DNA of 64,000 bases from Flavobacterium marginilacus (GCF_026870155.1 NZ_CP113975.1:3720001-3784000); one strand, 5' to 3'. Shown: positions 20,827 through 30,538, counted from the stretch's first letter. A program made the numbers and translations. Notes: a model not told the origin generated them from the sequence alone.

Positions 20827-21347
20827 GTAATTGGCAGTAGACTACGGAGTTTCTTGCACAATGAATTTTCGGGATATTTTTTTTGTGATTTTAAAGAATA
20901 AAGCATTTAGGCTTCAAGTCTTTCGATTGGGAATCGTAGAAAGTTCACTTTCAATACGTTTGACAACGTACAAGACTTGGCTAAGTTATTAAAAATAAAT
21001 GACAAAGTCAATACATAGGATAAATCATTTAGTTTCACTAACTTAAAATCACAAAAAAATAGAGCCCTAAAAGCCCATTATTAACTTCGCCTAGCAGGTT
21101 TGCTAAGCACAATAAATAATTTGGTTTCATTGATTTTGATTGCGGTTAGAAAAGATAAGATAGTCTATCCAACTCCGTTACTGAGTAAAAATATAGATTG
21201 TAAATAGATCAGTAACTACGCATAACACGGGCTAAGCAAAATGCCTTCCGCTTCTATGGATAAAATAGTACAAATTAAAAAATTTGGCTATTTTAGCAAT
21301 TATTAGTGAAGCGGGCTAAAGAAGGCACTTCGCCTAGCCCGATCACG
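20821..21347 (+). other. Cassette 6: type A cassette, copy 3
   Basis: Same 527 bp as cassette 2; attC at 21217-21353. Confidence 0.88.
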
Positions 21348-21779
21348 TTATAGGGCAGTTGTGCCGAAATTACGCAGATAAAAACAATTTGAAAATAAGC
21401 ATTTGTTTCCGCAGGAAGTTTACAAAGCAGAAGCGTGAAAATTGGAATGGAAATGCGGAAACTTGAAAGTTGGAATGGAAATGTGAAAGCTTGAAAAGCA
21501 GAAGCGTGAAAGTTGGAACTTGTCTACAGAAACTTGAAAAGTAAATAATTGAAAATAATAAACCGAAAAGCAGAAACGCAAAAATTGGATTTTGCCAACA
21601 GAAGCGTGAAAGTTTTAGGTGAAAAACCGTAATTTCGACAAAAACAACCGCCCTATAACACTTGCTACAAGAGATTTGGGCATTTGGCTTAATTTAAAAA
21701 TAGTCTTGTATTTGGGAAGTTTAGGCAAATCCGAAAATAAGGCTTAATTTAACCCCAAACCTCTTGTAGCAAGGGAACG
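21348..21779 (+). other. Cassette 7: ORF-less 432-bp type B cassette, copy 1
   Basis: No credible ORF. The body is built of degenerate ~20-bp units (GCAGAAGCGTGAAAGTTGGA and variants). Cassette ends are complementary over more than 25 bp: GTTATAGGGCAGTTGT...CGAAATTACG at the start against CGTAATTTCG...ACAACCGCCCTATAAC at 21630-21659. attC 21650-21785 with arms CTTGCTACAAGAG and CTCTTGTAGCAAG. Confidence 0.85.
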
Positions 21780-21793
21780 TTGGTGGTAACCGT

Positions 21794-22666
21794 ATGAAGA
21801 AGACAACGAACATATTAACATTAGTAATTTTGACGATAATTTTGGGTTGTGGACAGACCGCAAACCAAGACGGAAATTCTATTACTAAAAATGACAGTAT
21901 TCCAAAAACAACCTCTAAAAACGAGCTAACGAAAGAAGAAAGACAAAAACAAATTGAAGAAGATAATAGAATTGATAGCTTACGTCTTAACATAGCATTA
22001 AAAGACGCTTTCAAAATTGCACAAACAGAATTCAAAACTGATAATTTCAAAAAAGAATACGAAATTCAACCTGATGACAGTTCCTACACAATCAAAATAG
22101 AAATTTTAATCGGCAGACTTTTCAAAGACAATCAAAAGTATTTTCTATTACGCAGACACATTCCTTGGGCAACTTACCTTGACTTATACAAAGTACAAGA
22201 CGACAAAGCTGAACAACTTATTAACAGAGAACAAGACGGAATGACTTATATCCGAGACACAATATTTGATGCAAATGGAGACGGACATAAAGACTTTCTT
22301 GTTCATTGGTATCCTTCTTCAGGTTGTTGTAGACGTGACGTTTACAATGTTTATTTAAACCAACCCGACAAAGGAAATTTTACTAATGACTATGAATTTA
22401 TCAATCCGACATTTTCAGCGAAAGAGAAAATAATTCGTGGCGTAGAATATGGACACCCCGGAGAAGTAGGACTTTATAAGTATAAATGGAATGGACTTCA
22501 AGTCGATACAATTGAATTCATTTATCCAGATGCAAACAATAAAGGACAATTTATCAAAACAAAAAAAGGAACATATAGACCGACAGAAAAGGAGGGCGTT
22601 GTTTTAAAAACAGTTCCAAAGGAGTATCAAAAAATTGAAAGCTATGAATGGTTTTCGGACTTTTAA
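21794..22666 (+). CDS. Cassette 8 lipoprotein with DxNGDGxKD calcium-loop motif
   Basis: 290 aa. Lipobox ILGC-G at about 13-17, a Lys/Glu-rich linker, then a globular domain with DANGDGHKDFLVHWYP, an EF-hand/FG-GAP-like acidic loop, and a CC pair (SGCCRRD). Function unknown; surface-exposed or periplasmic. Cassette 21780-22817. Confidence 0.78.
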   Translation: MKKTTNILTLVILTIILGCGQTANQDGNSITKNDSIPKTTSKNELTKEERQKQIEEDNRIDSLRLNIALKDAFKIAQTEFKTDNFKKEYEIQPDDSSYTIKIEILIGRLFKDNQKYFLLRRHIPWATYLDLYKVQDDKAEQLINREQDGMTYIRDTIFDANGDGHKDFLVHWYPSSGCCRRDVYNVYLNQPDKGNFTNDYEFINPTFSAKEKIIRGVEYGHPGEVGLYKYKWNGLQVDTIEFIYPDANNKGQFIKTKKGTYRPTEKEGVVLKTVPKEYQKIESYEWFSDF

Positions 22667-22687
22667 CTAACTGACGACAAGAACGGC

Positions 22688-22823
22688 TACCACCAACCGT
22701 CGTTTGGCAATATGGCGGGATTAGGCTTAATTTGAAGATGGTTTTGTACTTGGAAAATTAGTCATTAACCGAAAGATTAGGCTTCCTTAGTCCGCCACAT
22801 CGCCAAGCGACCAAACGTTAGTG
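22688..22823 (+). other. attC site, cassette 8
   Basis: R'' TACCACCAAC matches own start GTTGGTGGTA. Arms GTCGTTTGGCAATATGGCGGG and CCGCCACATCGCCAAGCGAC, a variant pairing. Confidence 0.82.
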
Positions 22824-23546
22824 GCAAGCAAAAAAGAAAACGTGAAACTCAAAAAAATTACAGATAAAGGAAAAACAGGAAACTTTGACATTGGACAAGG
22901 GGAAATTTTAATTTGTAGCTGGAATAACGGCGTAAATCCCGACTTCTATGCGTTTGACATTTCAAAGATTATAAGAAAAGTAGATGAAGAATATTTTGCG
23001 AAAGCAGTTGTTGGAGAAAACTATAAAAAAATTGAAGAAATATTACCTGAAAAAGTTCATAATTATAGAATAACCAAAAGTAATAATGGAGAAATTTATT
23101 TCTGTACGTTCCAAGAAGGAATAATTTATGGTTTTGACAACTTTGGAAATTCAATTTTAAATTGGGATATAGAAGTTGGAGAAGGACATCCAATTTATGA
23201 TATAAAATTCCAAGAACCTGATTTTTTATGGCTTGCTTTTCCGACAGGACAAACAGTAACTCAAGTAAGTCTAACTGACAAACAAGAAGTTTTTAAAATT
23301 GGCGAATACAGTTGGGAAGACAATTATGAACCTCTTAGTTATCCAGAAAGTGTTTTTGTAGACGAAAATAATTTATACATTCCAAATATGGGTAACAAAA
23401 AACTCTTTAAATTAGACTTAAAAACTAAAGAGATAAATTTAACAGCAACATTTGAAGAGAAAATTTGGCAATATGGAAAAACTGAAATTGGAACTTTTAT
23501 AGTAACAGATACAGGAATTTATGAACTTGAAAACGAAGCCGAATAA
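22821..23546 (+). CDS. Cassette 9 beta-propeller-like protein
   Basis: 241 aa, cytoplasmic by absence of a leader. Repeating blade-like units (GEIYFCTFQEGIIYGFDNFGN, ESVFVDENNLYIPNMGNKKL, FKLDLKTKEINL) suggest an NHL/YncE-type propeller. The start is uncertain: GTG at 22821 lies inside the core site GTTAGTGGC, and a second GTG at 22842 gives VKLKKITDKGKTGN. If the first is used, the 5' core of the cassette is translated. Cassette 22818-23683. Confidence 0.65.
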   Translation: MASKKENVKLKKITDKGKTGNFDIGQGEILICSWNNGVNPDFYAFDISKIIRKVDEEYFAKAVVGENYKKIEEILPEKVHNYRITKSNNGEIYFCTFQEGIIYGFDNFGNSILNWDIEVGEGHPIYDIKFQEPDFLWLAFPTGQTVTQVSLTDKQEVFKIGEYSWEDNYEPLSYPESVFVDENNLYIPNMGNKKLFKLDLKTKEINLTATFEEKIWQYGKTEIGTFIVTDTGIYELENEAE

Positions 23547-23553
23547 ATTGCCA

Positions 23554-23689
23554 GCCACTAACACTTGCTACAAGAGATTTGGGCATTTGGCTTAATTTGA
23601 AAATGGTCTTGTATTTGGGATGTTTTGGCAAATCCGAAAATAAGGCTTTAATTAAACCCCAAACCTCTTGTAGCAAGGGAACGTTATAG
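23554..23689 (+). other. attC site, cassette 9
   Basis: R'' GCCACTAAC; arms CTTGCTACAAGAGATTTGGG and CCCAAACCTCTTGTAGCAAG with the single A/C mismatch typical of this arm family. Crossover 23683/23684. Confidence 0.87.
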
Positions 23690-23721
23690 GCTATACTACC
23701 AAAAATCGTAAGAAGAAAAAT

Positions 23722-24255
23722 ATGAAAATTTACTATTTGCTTTTCTTAACTATTTCAACTTTGAGTTTTTCACAAAACAATTCAGAATCTGACGTTTTTA
23801 AAAAAATCATTGATGAACAAATTGGAAAGGGTACATTAGGAATATATGTTCAATGTGAAAAATATAAAACTTTTTTTGACCTAAAAGAGTTTAAAGAAGA
23901 AGTTGGTCTTGATGTTCCTGAAAAAATACTAAATGAAATTGAAGCAAACGTCGCAAAAAGCAATAATGGAATTTGGAATTCAGAATTAATAAAAGAATTG
24001 AATTACAGCTCTGATCTTATAAAAAGCATAAAATGTTTGACTAAAAAAGAAGCTGAAGAAATTTTTATAAAAACAAAGAAAAGACAAAAAATAATCTCTA
24101 TAAGTGAGCCTATTTTTGACAATAATTACGAAAATTGCATTGTTTCAGTTATTTACTCGACATTTACACACAGCGCGAGTGGACATAGTTATTTTCTTAA
24201 AAAAGTTTACGGAAGTTGGACAGTAATCGCTGTATATGGAATTTGGATGACCTAA
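23722..24255 (+). CDS. Cassette 10 exported protein, hypothetical
   Basis: 177 aa. Signal peptide MKIYYLLFLTISTLSFSQ. The C-terminal domain HSASGHSYFLKKVYGSWTV looks like a small alpha+beta fold that ends in a strand (IAVYGIWMT). No family recognised. Cassette 23684-24393. Confidence 0.72.
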   Translation: MKIYYLLFLTISTLSFSQNNSESDVFKKIIDEQIGKGTLGIYVQCEKYKTFFDLKEFKEEVGLDVPEKILNEIEANVAKSNNGIWNSELIKELNYSSDLIKSIKCLTKKEAEEIFIKTKKRQKIISISEPIFDNNYENCIVSVIYSTFTHSASGHSYFLKKVYGSWTVIAVYGIWMT

Positions 24256-24263
24256 AAAAGTAC

Positions 24264-24399
24264 AGCCTATAACCGCTAGTAAGCGATAGTCGGGAATTAG
24301 GCTTAATTTAAAGATAGTTTTGTACTTGGAAAAATAGTGATTAACCGAAATATTACGCATATTTAACCCCGACCATCGCCTACTAGCCAAACGTTACCA
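24264..24399 (+). other. attC site, cassette 10
   Basis: R'' AGCCTATAAC matches own start GTTATAGGCT. Distinct arms CGCTAGTAAGCGATAGTCGGG and CCCGACCATCGCCTACTAGC, with compensating changes against the common arm. Confidence 0.85.
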
Positions 24400-24429
24400 G
24401 CAATTTTACTAAAAATAAGAAATAATACG

Positions 24430-25026
24430 ATGAGAAAACAAAAATTAATTTTTAAATTATTAACTTCAATTATTCTATTTTCATCTTGCTCAAAAAGTGA
24501 TGATAATCCAATAAATAACATTCCAACAAATAGTGGAAAACTAATTGTAAACGGTATAGAAAAAAATCTAACAAAAGGATTTATAAAACCAAATTATACT
24601 GGTACTGACGTGACTTATGACAAGAGAAGCTTTTATCTTATTTTGACAAATGACGAGGTAACAATTCAAAATAATAATTTCATTTATTCAGACAAAATAA
24701 CCCAGCTAATAGATTTTAATATGTATTGTTCAAGTCTAAATCCTGGAAGCGTTCAATACACAACATACAATGTCAAAAATTCCCATACTAATGTGAATTT
24801 TAATGATCCATTTATTGACCATACCGGCATAAATACAAATGTTGTGATTAAAAATGGAGCATTAGTTTCGAGGACTTCTCTAAGTTCTGATGATATGACA
24901 AGTGGACAAACAAGCATTTCATATAATAATGGAATTTATACAATCAATTTTTCTTTTTCAAATGCACAAAATACTATTACAGGAACATATACAGGAACTC
25001 TAACAACCCTAAATTATCAATATTAA
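24430..25026 (+). CDS. Cassette 11 lipoprotein, hypothetical (copy 1 of 2)
   Basis: 198 aa. Lipobox LFSSC-S, then an all-beta domain (YKxGxx-like strands ending FSNAQNTITGTYTGTLTTL). Similar in layout to small surface lipoproteins of flavobacteria. An identical copy in an identical 782-bp cassette lies at 29787-30383. Cassette 24394-25175. Confidence 0.76.
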   Translation: MRKQKLIFKLLTSIILFSSCSKSDDNPINNIPTNSGKLIVNGIEKNLTKGFIKPNYTGTDVTYDKRSFYLILTNDEVTIQNNNFIYSDKITQLIDFNMYCSSLNPGSVQYTTYNVKNSHTNVNFNDPFIDHTGINTNVVIKNGALVSRTSLSSDDMTSGQTSISYNNGIYTINFSFSNAQNTITGTYTGTLTTLNYQY

Positions 25027-25045
25027 CAAAGCAAAACAAAAAAAC

Positions 25046-25181
25046 TACTGGTAACACTTGCTACAAGAGATTTGGGTATTTGGCTTAATTTAAAAATGGT
25101 CTTGTATTTGGGAAGTTTAGGCAAATCCGAAAATAAGGCTTAATTTAATCCCAAACCTCTTGTAGCAAGGGGACGTTATGC
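25046..25181 (+). other. attC site, cassette 11
   Basis: R'' TACTGGTAAC against own start GTTACCAGCA (one G-T type mismatch). Common arm family; ends GCAAGGGGACGTT. Confidence 0.85.
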
Positions 25182-25702
25182 GTAATTGGCAGTAGACTAC
25201 GGAGTTTCTTGCACAATGAATTTTCGGGATATTTTTTTTGTGATTTTAAAGAATAAAGCATTTAGGCTTCAAGTCTTTCGATTGGGAATCGTAGAAAGTT
25301 CACTTTCAATACGTTTGACAACGTACAAGACTTGGCTAAGTTATTAAAAATAAATGACAAAGTCAATACATAGGATAAATCATTTAGTTTCACTAACTTA
25401 AAATCACAAAAAAATAGAGCCCTAAAAGCCCATTATTAACTTCGCCTAGCAGGTTTGCTAAGCACAATAAATAATTTGGTTTCATTGATTTTGATTGCGG
25501 TTAGAAAAGATAAGATAGTCTATCCAACTCCGTTACTGAGTAAAAATATAGATTGTAAATAGATCAGTAACTACGCATAACACGGGCTAAGCAAAATGCC
25601 TTCCGCTTCTATGGATAAAATAGTACAAATTAAAAAATTTGGCTATTTTAGCAATTATTAGTGAAGCGGGCTAAAGAAGGCACTTCGCCTAGCCCGATCA
25701 CG
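25176..25702 (+). other. Cassette 12: type A cassette, copy 4
   Basis: Same 527 bp as cassette 2; attC at 25572-25708. Confidence 0.88.
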
Positions 25703-25834
25703 TTACCTGCTATTTTAACAGAAAATCCGCAGAAAAAGTAACGTTATTAAAAACTGAAAATAACGTGGAAAAATCAAAAATAGATTGGTTTGATATTGTA
25801 AATCTAATATTGTCTGTTTCTGTTTTAATTGCCT

Positions 25835-26212
25835 CTATTTTTTTATAAAGTCAAAAATAGAATTAAGCAGACCTAAAACTGCAATTATAAGAGTAATTAC
25901 TTTAATAATATTGTCAGCTTTATAAATCCAAACAAAGTCCTTACTTGCAAAAGCCTTTTTACCTTTATTGGTAATACAATAGAAAGTAATTCCGACTTTG
26001 CCGTGTAAATTATAAGGTTCAATAAGTTCAGCTTCTAAAAGAGAGGCTAAAATTAAATTAATATCATCCAAAGAATACGAAGTTCTTCTGTGTAATTCTT
26101 CAGCACTTAGTGATTTACCAGCTTCTGTTACATTTGAAGTTGTATGACTTTTATCATTATAGTTTTTAAGAAGAACTTTTAAAACTCTGTGCTGTTTATA
26201 ACTAAAAAACAT
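25835..26212 (-). CDS. Cassette 13 minus-strand winged-helix-like protein with membrane helix
   Basis: 125 aa. Winged-helix-like N-terminus (SLSAEELHRRTSYSLDDINLILASLLEAELIEP, then wing KVGITFYCITNKGKKAF) and a C-terminal hydrophobic helix (VITLIIAVLGLLNSIFDF). It opposes the array direction, so it cannot use Pc and should have its own promoter. Cassette 25703-26734. Confidence 0.7.
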   Translation of the reverse strand: MFFSYKQHRVLKVLLKNYNDKSHTTSNVTEAGKSLSAEELHRRTSYSLDDINLILASLLEAELIEPYNLHGKVGITFYCITNKGKKAFASKDFVWIYKADNIIKVITLIIAVLGLLNSIFDFIKK

Positions 26213-26215
26213 AAA

Positions 26216-26359
26216 ATGGAAAATAAAATTAACGAAAAATCAAACGACGAAATAGTAAGTGAAATTGTCGAAAAACTAAAAGGTAAAAATTACGCAACTA
26301 TTATTGGAATACTAGAACGTGTAAAAGCGAATGTAGAAATTTACTTGACTTTAAACTAA
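26216..26359 (+). CDS. Cassette 13 small plus-strand ORF, 47 aa
   Basis: Reads MENKINEKSNDEIVSEIVEK then LKGKNYATIIGILERVKANV and EIYLTLN. Amphipathic and charged, a plausible small helical protein. It begins 4 bases from the divergent start of the 125-aa gene and its end overlaps the convergent 60-aa gene by 4 bases. This packing suggests a real three-gene module, possibly a toxin-antitoxin-like set; unproven. Confidence 0.5.
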   Translation: MENKINEKSNDEIVSEIVEKLKGKNYATIIGILERVKANVEIYLTLN

Positions 26360-26538
26360 TCCTCTCCTTTGAGCATTTTAGTAAGAGTTTTGATTTCAAT
26401 CATTGTATGAACTCTAATTCCTGTACTTAACATAATAAAAGTTCCACCATCTTGTTTGTTAGAAGATAACCAAACAACGTGTTTAGAAAATATAACGTAT
26501 TCAAAATTATCGGAAAGAGTAATTGTAATTGTTTTCAT
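26356..26538 (-). CDS. Cassette 13 minus-strand small protein, 60 aa
   Basis: Starts MKTITITLSDNFEYVIFSKH (the frame extends 7 codons further upstream, less likely) and ends IKTLTKMLKGED. Beta-beta-alpha pattern, no family recognised. Convergent with the 47-aa ORF. Confidence 0.55.
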   Translation of the reverse strand: MKTITITLSDNFEYVIFSKHVVWLSSNKQDGGTFIMLSTGIRVHTMIEIKTLTKMLKGED

Positions 26539-26603
26539 AATTAAATATTTAGAAACCAAACATACAAAAAAAGATTACTAAATTGCAACGTAAAAATAAA
26601 AAC

Positions 26604-26740
26604 AGCAGGTAACAGCTACTAAGCAATATAGCGGTTTTAGGCTTAATTTAAAAATAATTTTGTATCTGTTGAATTTGGCGCAAAACAGATAAAATAGTGA
26701 ATATTAACCCGCTACATCGCCTAGTAGCAAAACGTTATAT
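26604..26740 (+). other. attC site, cassette 13
   Basis: R'' AGCAGGTAAC matches own start GTTACCTGCT. Arms GCTACTAAGCAATATAGCGG and CCGCTACATCGCCTAGTAGC, again a compensated variant. Confidence 0.85.
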
Positions 26741-26888
26741 GAGAGCTAAAATCCGAAAATCCGCAGAAAAATTATAAATCAGACGTTTTAAATTGAAATT
26801 TAACTGTAAAACTAAATGCGGAAACTTGAAAAAACAGAAACTTAAAATTAGCGGAAAACAAACCACAAATACTGAAAATTAATAATTT

Positions 26889-27272
26889 ATGAGATTTAAC
26901 GAACAAGATTCTGAAGTTAGATTAGGTTTATTCGTATTGCTTATGCTTATAATTGGCATTTGTTTTATGATTAAAATAATTAACAAATATTATTCTTTTT
27001 ACAGATATTTAGAATATATAAAGTCCGAATCTTTTTCAAAAATTATATTCATTTTGCATTTGACAATTACTGTAGTATCTGCTTTGCTGTTATCAAATTA
27101 TTTAGGAAAATATAATTTTTATAATGATATTATTAAACAAAGTCAAATTTGGGATTATATAACTCTTCTATTTTTATTTATTTTTTTCCTATTAGCTTAC
27201 GGAATATGTTTAAATTTTATTTTTTGTGAAAAAGAAATGCAAAAAAATGAACATAAAATTGGTAACAACTAA
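26889..27272 (+). CDS. Cassette 14 small membrane protein
   Basis: 127 aa, three hydrophobic helices (about 14-30, 48-70, 92-112), lysine-rich C-terminus. No family recognised. The non-coding flanks of this cassette (26735-27471) carry the same GCGGAAACTTGAAAA-like units as the type B cassettes, so a type B body and this gene may share ancestry. Confidence 0.68.
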   Translation: MRFNEQDSEVRLGLFVLLMLIIGICFMIKIINKYYSFYRYLEYIKSESFSKIIFILHLTITVVSALLLSNYLGKYNFYNDIIKQSQIWDYITLLFLFIFFLLAYGICLNFIFCEKEMQKNEHKIGNN

Positions 27273-27341
27273 AAAAGTTGGAATCTAAAAATAGAAGTGT
27301 GTAAAGTTCACGGTGAAAATTAAAGTCCGTTTAAAATAGCC

Positions 27342-27477
27342 CTCATATAACACTTGCTACAAGAGATTTGAGCATTTGGCTTAATTTGAAAATGGTCTTG
27401 TATTTGGGAAGTTTAGGCAAATCCGAAAGATTATGCATTTTTAACCCCAAACCTCTTGTAGCAAGGGAACGTTAGCG
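27342..27477 (+). other. attC site, cassette 14
   Basis: R'' CTCATATAAC matches own start GTTATATGAG. Common arms. Confidence 0.86.
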
Positions 27478-27554
27478 GTCAGCTCCATTGGAATCAGGAA
27501 AATCCGAAGAATAAATCAAAAAAAAAATTATTCAGTAATCAAAGCTCTTTTAAA

Positions 27555-28280
27555 ATGTATAATGAAAGTTTTAAAAATTTAGTGAATTTAGCCTTCGATA
27601 AAAGTACTCAATTCTATAAAGATGAAAATAATTTAAACAAACCTAACCCCTATTTTGTCGGTTTTGGCAATCCAAACTCCAAAATTTTGATATTAGGAAA
27701 AGAAAAAGGTTTTGATGAAAGCAATCTGAAACAATTACAATATGAAAGTATTGAAAACCCAAATGAATGGAAAAACTATATTGAAAATGGAATTATATCT
27801 AATAGAACCAAATTTTACGATTCAGAACATTATATAAATGTATTCCGTCCATATTTAGCAAAAATGAAAGGTGGACACACTTGGACTAAATATTACACAT
27901 TATTGAAAAACATTTATCCTCAAATTGAGAAAAATGAAAATGAGTTTTTAGACTATGCTTTTTTAAGTGAAATTAATTTTGAACCATCGAAATTAAGTAA
28001 AATCAAAGCTTTCAACAATTCTAATAGAATCGAATTACTGAAAAATGATTATTACAAATCGTTTAATGTAATAATATGTGCTTGTGCCGACTATTTAACA
28101 GATAATCAAATAGAAGATTTTTTTGACGTGAAATTTGAATCTGATTTATCAAATCCAAGTGAAAAATTAAAAATATTCAAAAATGAAAATCGAGTATTAA
28201 TCAACACAAGACAATTAAGTATGAATATCAAAAATGATTATTTAATTAGAATATCAGAAGTTGCGAAAAAGTACTTGTAA
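27555..28280 (+). CDS. Cassette 15 protein, possibly uracil-DNA-glycosylase-like fold
   Basis: 241 aa, no leader. NPYFVGFGNPNSKILILGKE resembles the opening strand of UDG-superfamily proteins (GNPxAxILIIGxE), and YKSFNVIICACADYL may be the second strand. No catalytic His motif can be named with confidence. Could be a nucleic-acid enzyme or a degenerate relative. Cassette 27472-28431. Confidence 0.6.
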   Translation: MYNESFKNLVNLAFDKSTQFYKDENNLNKPNPYFVGFGNPNSKILILGKEKGFDESNLKQLQYESIENPNEWKNYIENGIISNRTKFYDSEHYINVFRPYLAKMKGGHTWTKYYTLLKNIYPQIEKNENEFLDYAFLSEINFEPSKLSKIKAFNNSNRIELLKNDYYKSFNVIICACADYLTDNQIEDFFDVKFESDLSNPSEKLKIFKNENRVLINTRQLSMNIKNDYLIRISEVAKKYL

Positions 28281-28302
28281 AGCATTATGAATAAAGAGCC
28301 GA

Positions 28303-28437
28303 ACCGCTAACACTTGCTACAAGAGATTTGGGCATTTGGCTTAATTTGAAAATGGTCTTGTATTTGGGATGTTTAGGCAAATCCGAAAATAAGGCTTAAT
28401 TTAATCTCAAACCTCTTGTAGCAAGGGAACGTTAGGC
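28303..28437 (+). other. attC site, cassette 15
   Basis: R'' ACCGCTAAC matches own start GTTAGCGGT. Common arms. Confidence 0.86.
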
Positions 28438-28495
28438 GACATTAACTCACGAAATCAAAGAATCTAACTTAAAAATTGAAAAAGAAAACATACAA

Positions 28496-28975
28496 ATGAA
28501 AAAACTGTTTTTGATAATTATTGTTTTCCACAACTTGCTTTTTAGCCAAAATTCTGATGGAAATGTTTCTGCAGAAACTATTAGCGATAAAATTCAAACA
28601 CATTGTTTTGAAAATTTGAAACCTTTTAAAGAATTAGATAGTTTACCAAATTGGAAAAATCACACTTGTACTATACTTGACAATTTAGTTTTACTTCAAA
28701 TTAATACTAAAAATAAGTCTTTTGATGAGGAATTACATAAATCAGTTATTAGTAGATTACGTGAAATTTCGAACCTTTTTTATTTAGATAAAACGCCAAT
28801 AATTTTAACATCAGGAATGGATAGTTTTTTAGAAACTGAGGAAAAAAACAAAAATCTTGAAGATGACAATAAAATCATTTATGTAAGTATTGGAGAATGT
28901 ATAATGCCTAGAACTTGGTATGAAGCAAAAGAAATTTTTAATTCAGAAACGAGAAAATTGATAAACAACAAATAA
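28496..28975 (+). CDS. Cassette 16 exported protein, hypothetical
   Basis: 159 aa. Signal peptide MKKLFLIIIVFHNLLFSQ. Acidic, alpha-rich mature part with a Cys near each end. No family recognised. Cassette 28432-29106. Confidence 0.7.
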   Translation: MKKLFLIIIVFHNLLFSQNSDGNVSAETISDKIQTHCFENLKPFKELDSLPNWKNHTCTILDNLVLLQINTKNKSFDEELHKSVISRLREISNLFYLDKTPIILTSGMDSFLETEEKNKNLEDDNKIIYVSIGECIMPRTWYEAKEIFNSETRKLINNK

Positions 28976-28976
28976 C

Positions 28977-29112
28977 GCCGCCTAACACTTGCTACAAGAG
29001 ATTTGGGCATTTGGCTTAATTTAAAAATGGTCTTGTATTTGGGATGTTTAGGCAAATCCGAAAATAAGGCTTAATTTAATCCCAAACCTCTTGTAGCAAG
29101 GGAACGTTAGCG
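28977..29112 (+). other. attC site, cassette 16
   Basis: R'' GCCTAAC, which fits the canonical integron RYYYAAC exactly, with own start GTTAGGC (canonical GTTRRRY). Common arms. Confidence 0.88.
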
Positions 29113-29138
29113 GTAATCCTACAAAAAACGAAATTACG

Positions 29139-29597
29139 ATGAAATCAAAAATTTTCGGAGATTTAAAAGAAACTGAATATGATTCCGATTGGTTGGAAGC
29201 TTCTCCTTTAGAAATTCCATATTTTAGTAATGAAAAAATAAAAATTACATTAGTAGAAAAAGATTCTGAATATATTCAAAATGCAGAAATAGCCTTTGAA
29301 AATTTTTTGAAATTAACGGAAACTGATAAAAATAAAGATTCAGAAAAAGTATATGAATATTATGCAGAAATTCTAAAAGCGGGTTATACGAAAAACCTAA
29401 ACTTGAAAACTAAAAGTGAAATATGGAATTTCGTTACAGTTGGAGAAATAGTTTTGCATTGGAGTGAAAATGGAACAATATATTTATGTGTTTCTTGTGA
29501 ATGCGAATGGGAAATTGAACACGGATTACAATTATCATTTAAAAATGGAGAAAAGCTTATAAAAGCAAATTCACATTCAGATGATTTTGAAGAGTAA
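29139..29597 (+). CDS. Cassette 17 protein, DUF6985-like (copy 2 of 2)
   Basis: Identical 152-aa product to 18780-19238, in cassette 29107-29750 of the same 644 bp. Here it follows cassette 16 and precedes the second lipoprotein copy, whereas copy 1 follows and precedes type A cassettes. Confidence 0.72.
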   Translation: MKSKIFGDLKETEYDSDWLEASPLEIPYFSNEKIKITLVEKDSEYIQNAEIAFENFLKLTETDKNKDSEKVYEYYAEILKAGYTKNLNLKTKSEIWNFVTVGEIVLHWSENGTIYLCVSCECEWEIEHGLQLSFKNGEKLIKANSHSDDFEE

Positions 29598-29621
29598 ATA
29601 ATCAGAATAAATAGAAAGGAC

Positions 29622-29756
29622 TACCGCTAACAGCCGTTTGTAGCAATTGGGGTTTTAGGCTGAATTTAAAGATGGTTTTGTACTTGGAAAATTGTGCATA
29701 ATGGAAAAATCTCGCATCTTTAATCCCCAACTGCTACAAGCGCCAGAACGTTACCA
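29622..29756 (+). other. attC site, cassette 17
   Basis: Same as attC of cassette 3; crossover 29750/29751. Confidence 0.85.
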
Positions 29757-29786
29757 GCAATTTTACTAAAAATAAGAAATAATACG

Positions 29787-30383
29787 ATGAGAAAACAAAA
29801 ATTAATTTTTAAATTATTAACTTCAATTATTCTATTTTCATCTTGCTCAAAAAGTGATGATAATCCAATAAATAACATTCCAACAAATAGTGGAAAACTA
29901 ATTGTAAACGGTATAGAAAAAAATCTAACAAAAGGATTTATAAAACCAAATTATACTGGTACTGACGTGACTTATGACAAGAGAAGCTTTTATCTTATTT
30001 TGACAAATGACGAGGTAACAATTCAAAATAATAATTTCATTTATTCAGACAAAATAACCCAGCTAATAGATTTTAATATGTATTGTTCAAGTCTAAATCC
30101 TGGAAGCGTTCAATACACAACATACAATGTCAAAAATTCCCATACTAATGTGAATTTTAATGATCCATTTATTGACCATACCGGCATAAATACAAATGTT
30201 GTGATTAAAAATGGAGCATTAGTTTCGAGGACTTCTCTAAGTTCTGATGATATGACAAGTGGACAAACAAGCATTTCATATAATAATGGAATTTATACAA
30301 TCAATTTTTCTTTTTCAAATGCACAAAATACTATTACAGGAACATATACAGGAACTCTAACAACCCTAAATTATCAATATTAA
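29787..30383 (+). CDS. Cassette 18 lipoprotein, hypothetical (copy 2 of 2)
   Basis: Identical 198-aa product to 24430-25026; cassette 29751-30532, again 782 bp. In copy 1 the neighbours are cassettes 10 and a type A cassette; here they are cassette 17 and the IS110-bearing cassette. Confidence 0.76.
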   Translation: MRKQKLIFKLLTSIILFSSCSKSDDNPINNIPTNSGKLIVNGIEKNLTKGFIKPNYTGTDVTYDKRSFYLILTNDEVTIQNNNFIYSDKITQLIDFNMYCSSLNPGSVQYTTYNVKNSHTNVNFNDPFIDHTGINTNVVIKNGALVSRTSLSSDDMTSGQTSISYNNGIYTINFSFSNAQNTITGTYTGTLTTLNYQY

Positions 30384-30402
30384 CAAAGCAAAACAAAAAA
30401 AC

Positions 30403-30538
30403 TACTGGTAACACTTGCTACAAGAGATTTGGGTATTTGGCTTAATTTAAAAATGGTCTTGTATTTGGGAAGTTTAGGCAAATCCGAAAATAAGGCTTAA
30501 TTTAATCCCAAACCTCTTGTAGCAAGGGGACGTTAGCA
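30403..30538 (+). other. attC site, cassette 18
   Basis: Same as attC of cassette 11; followed by GTTAGCAGTA, the start of the cassette interrupted by an IS110 element. Confidence 0.85.
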
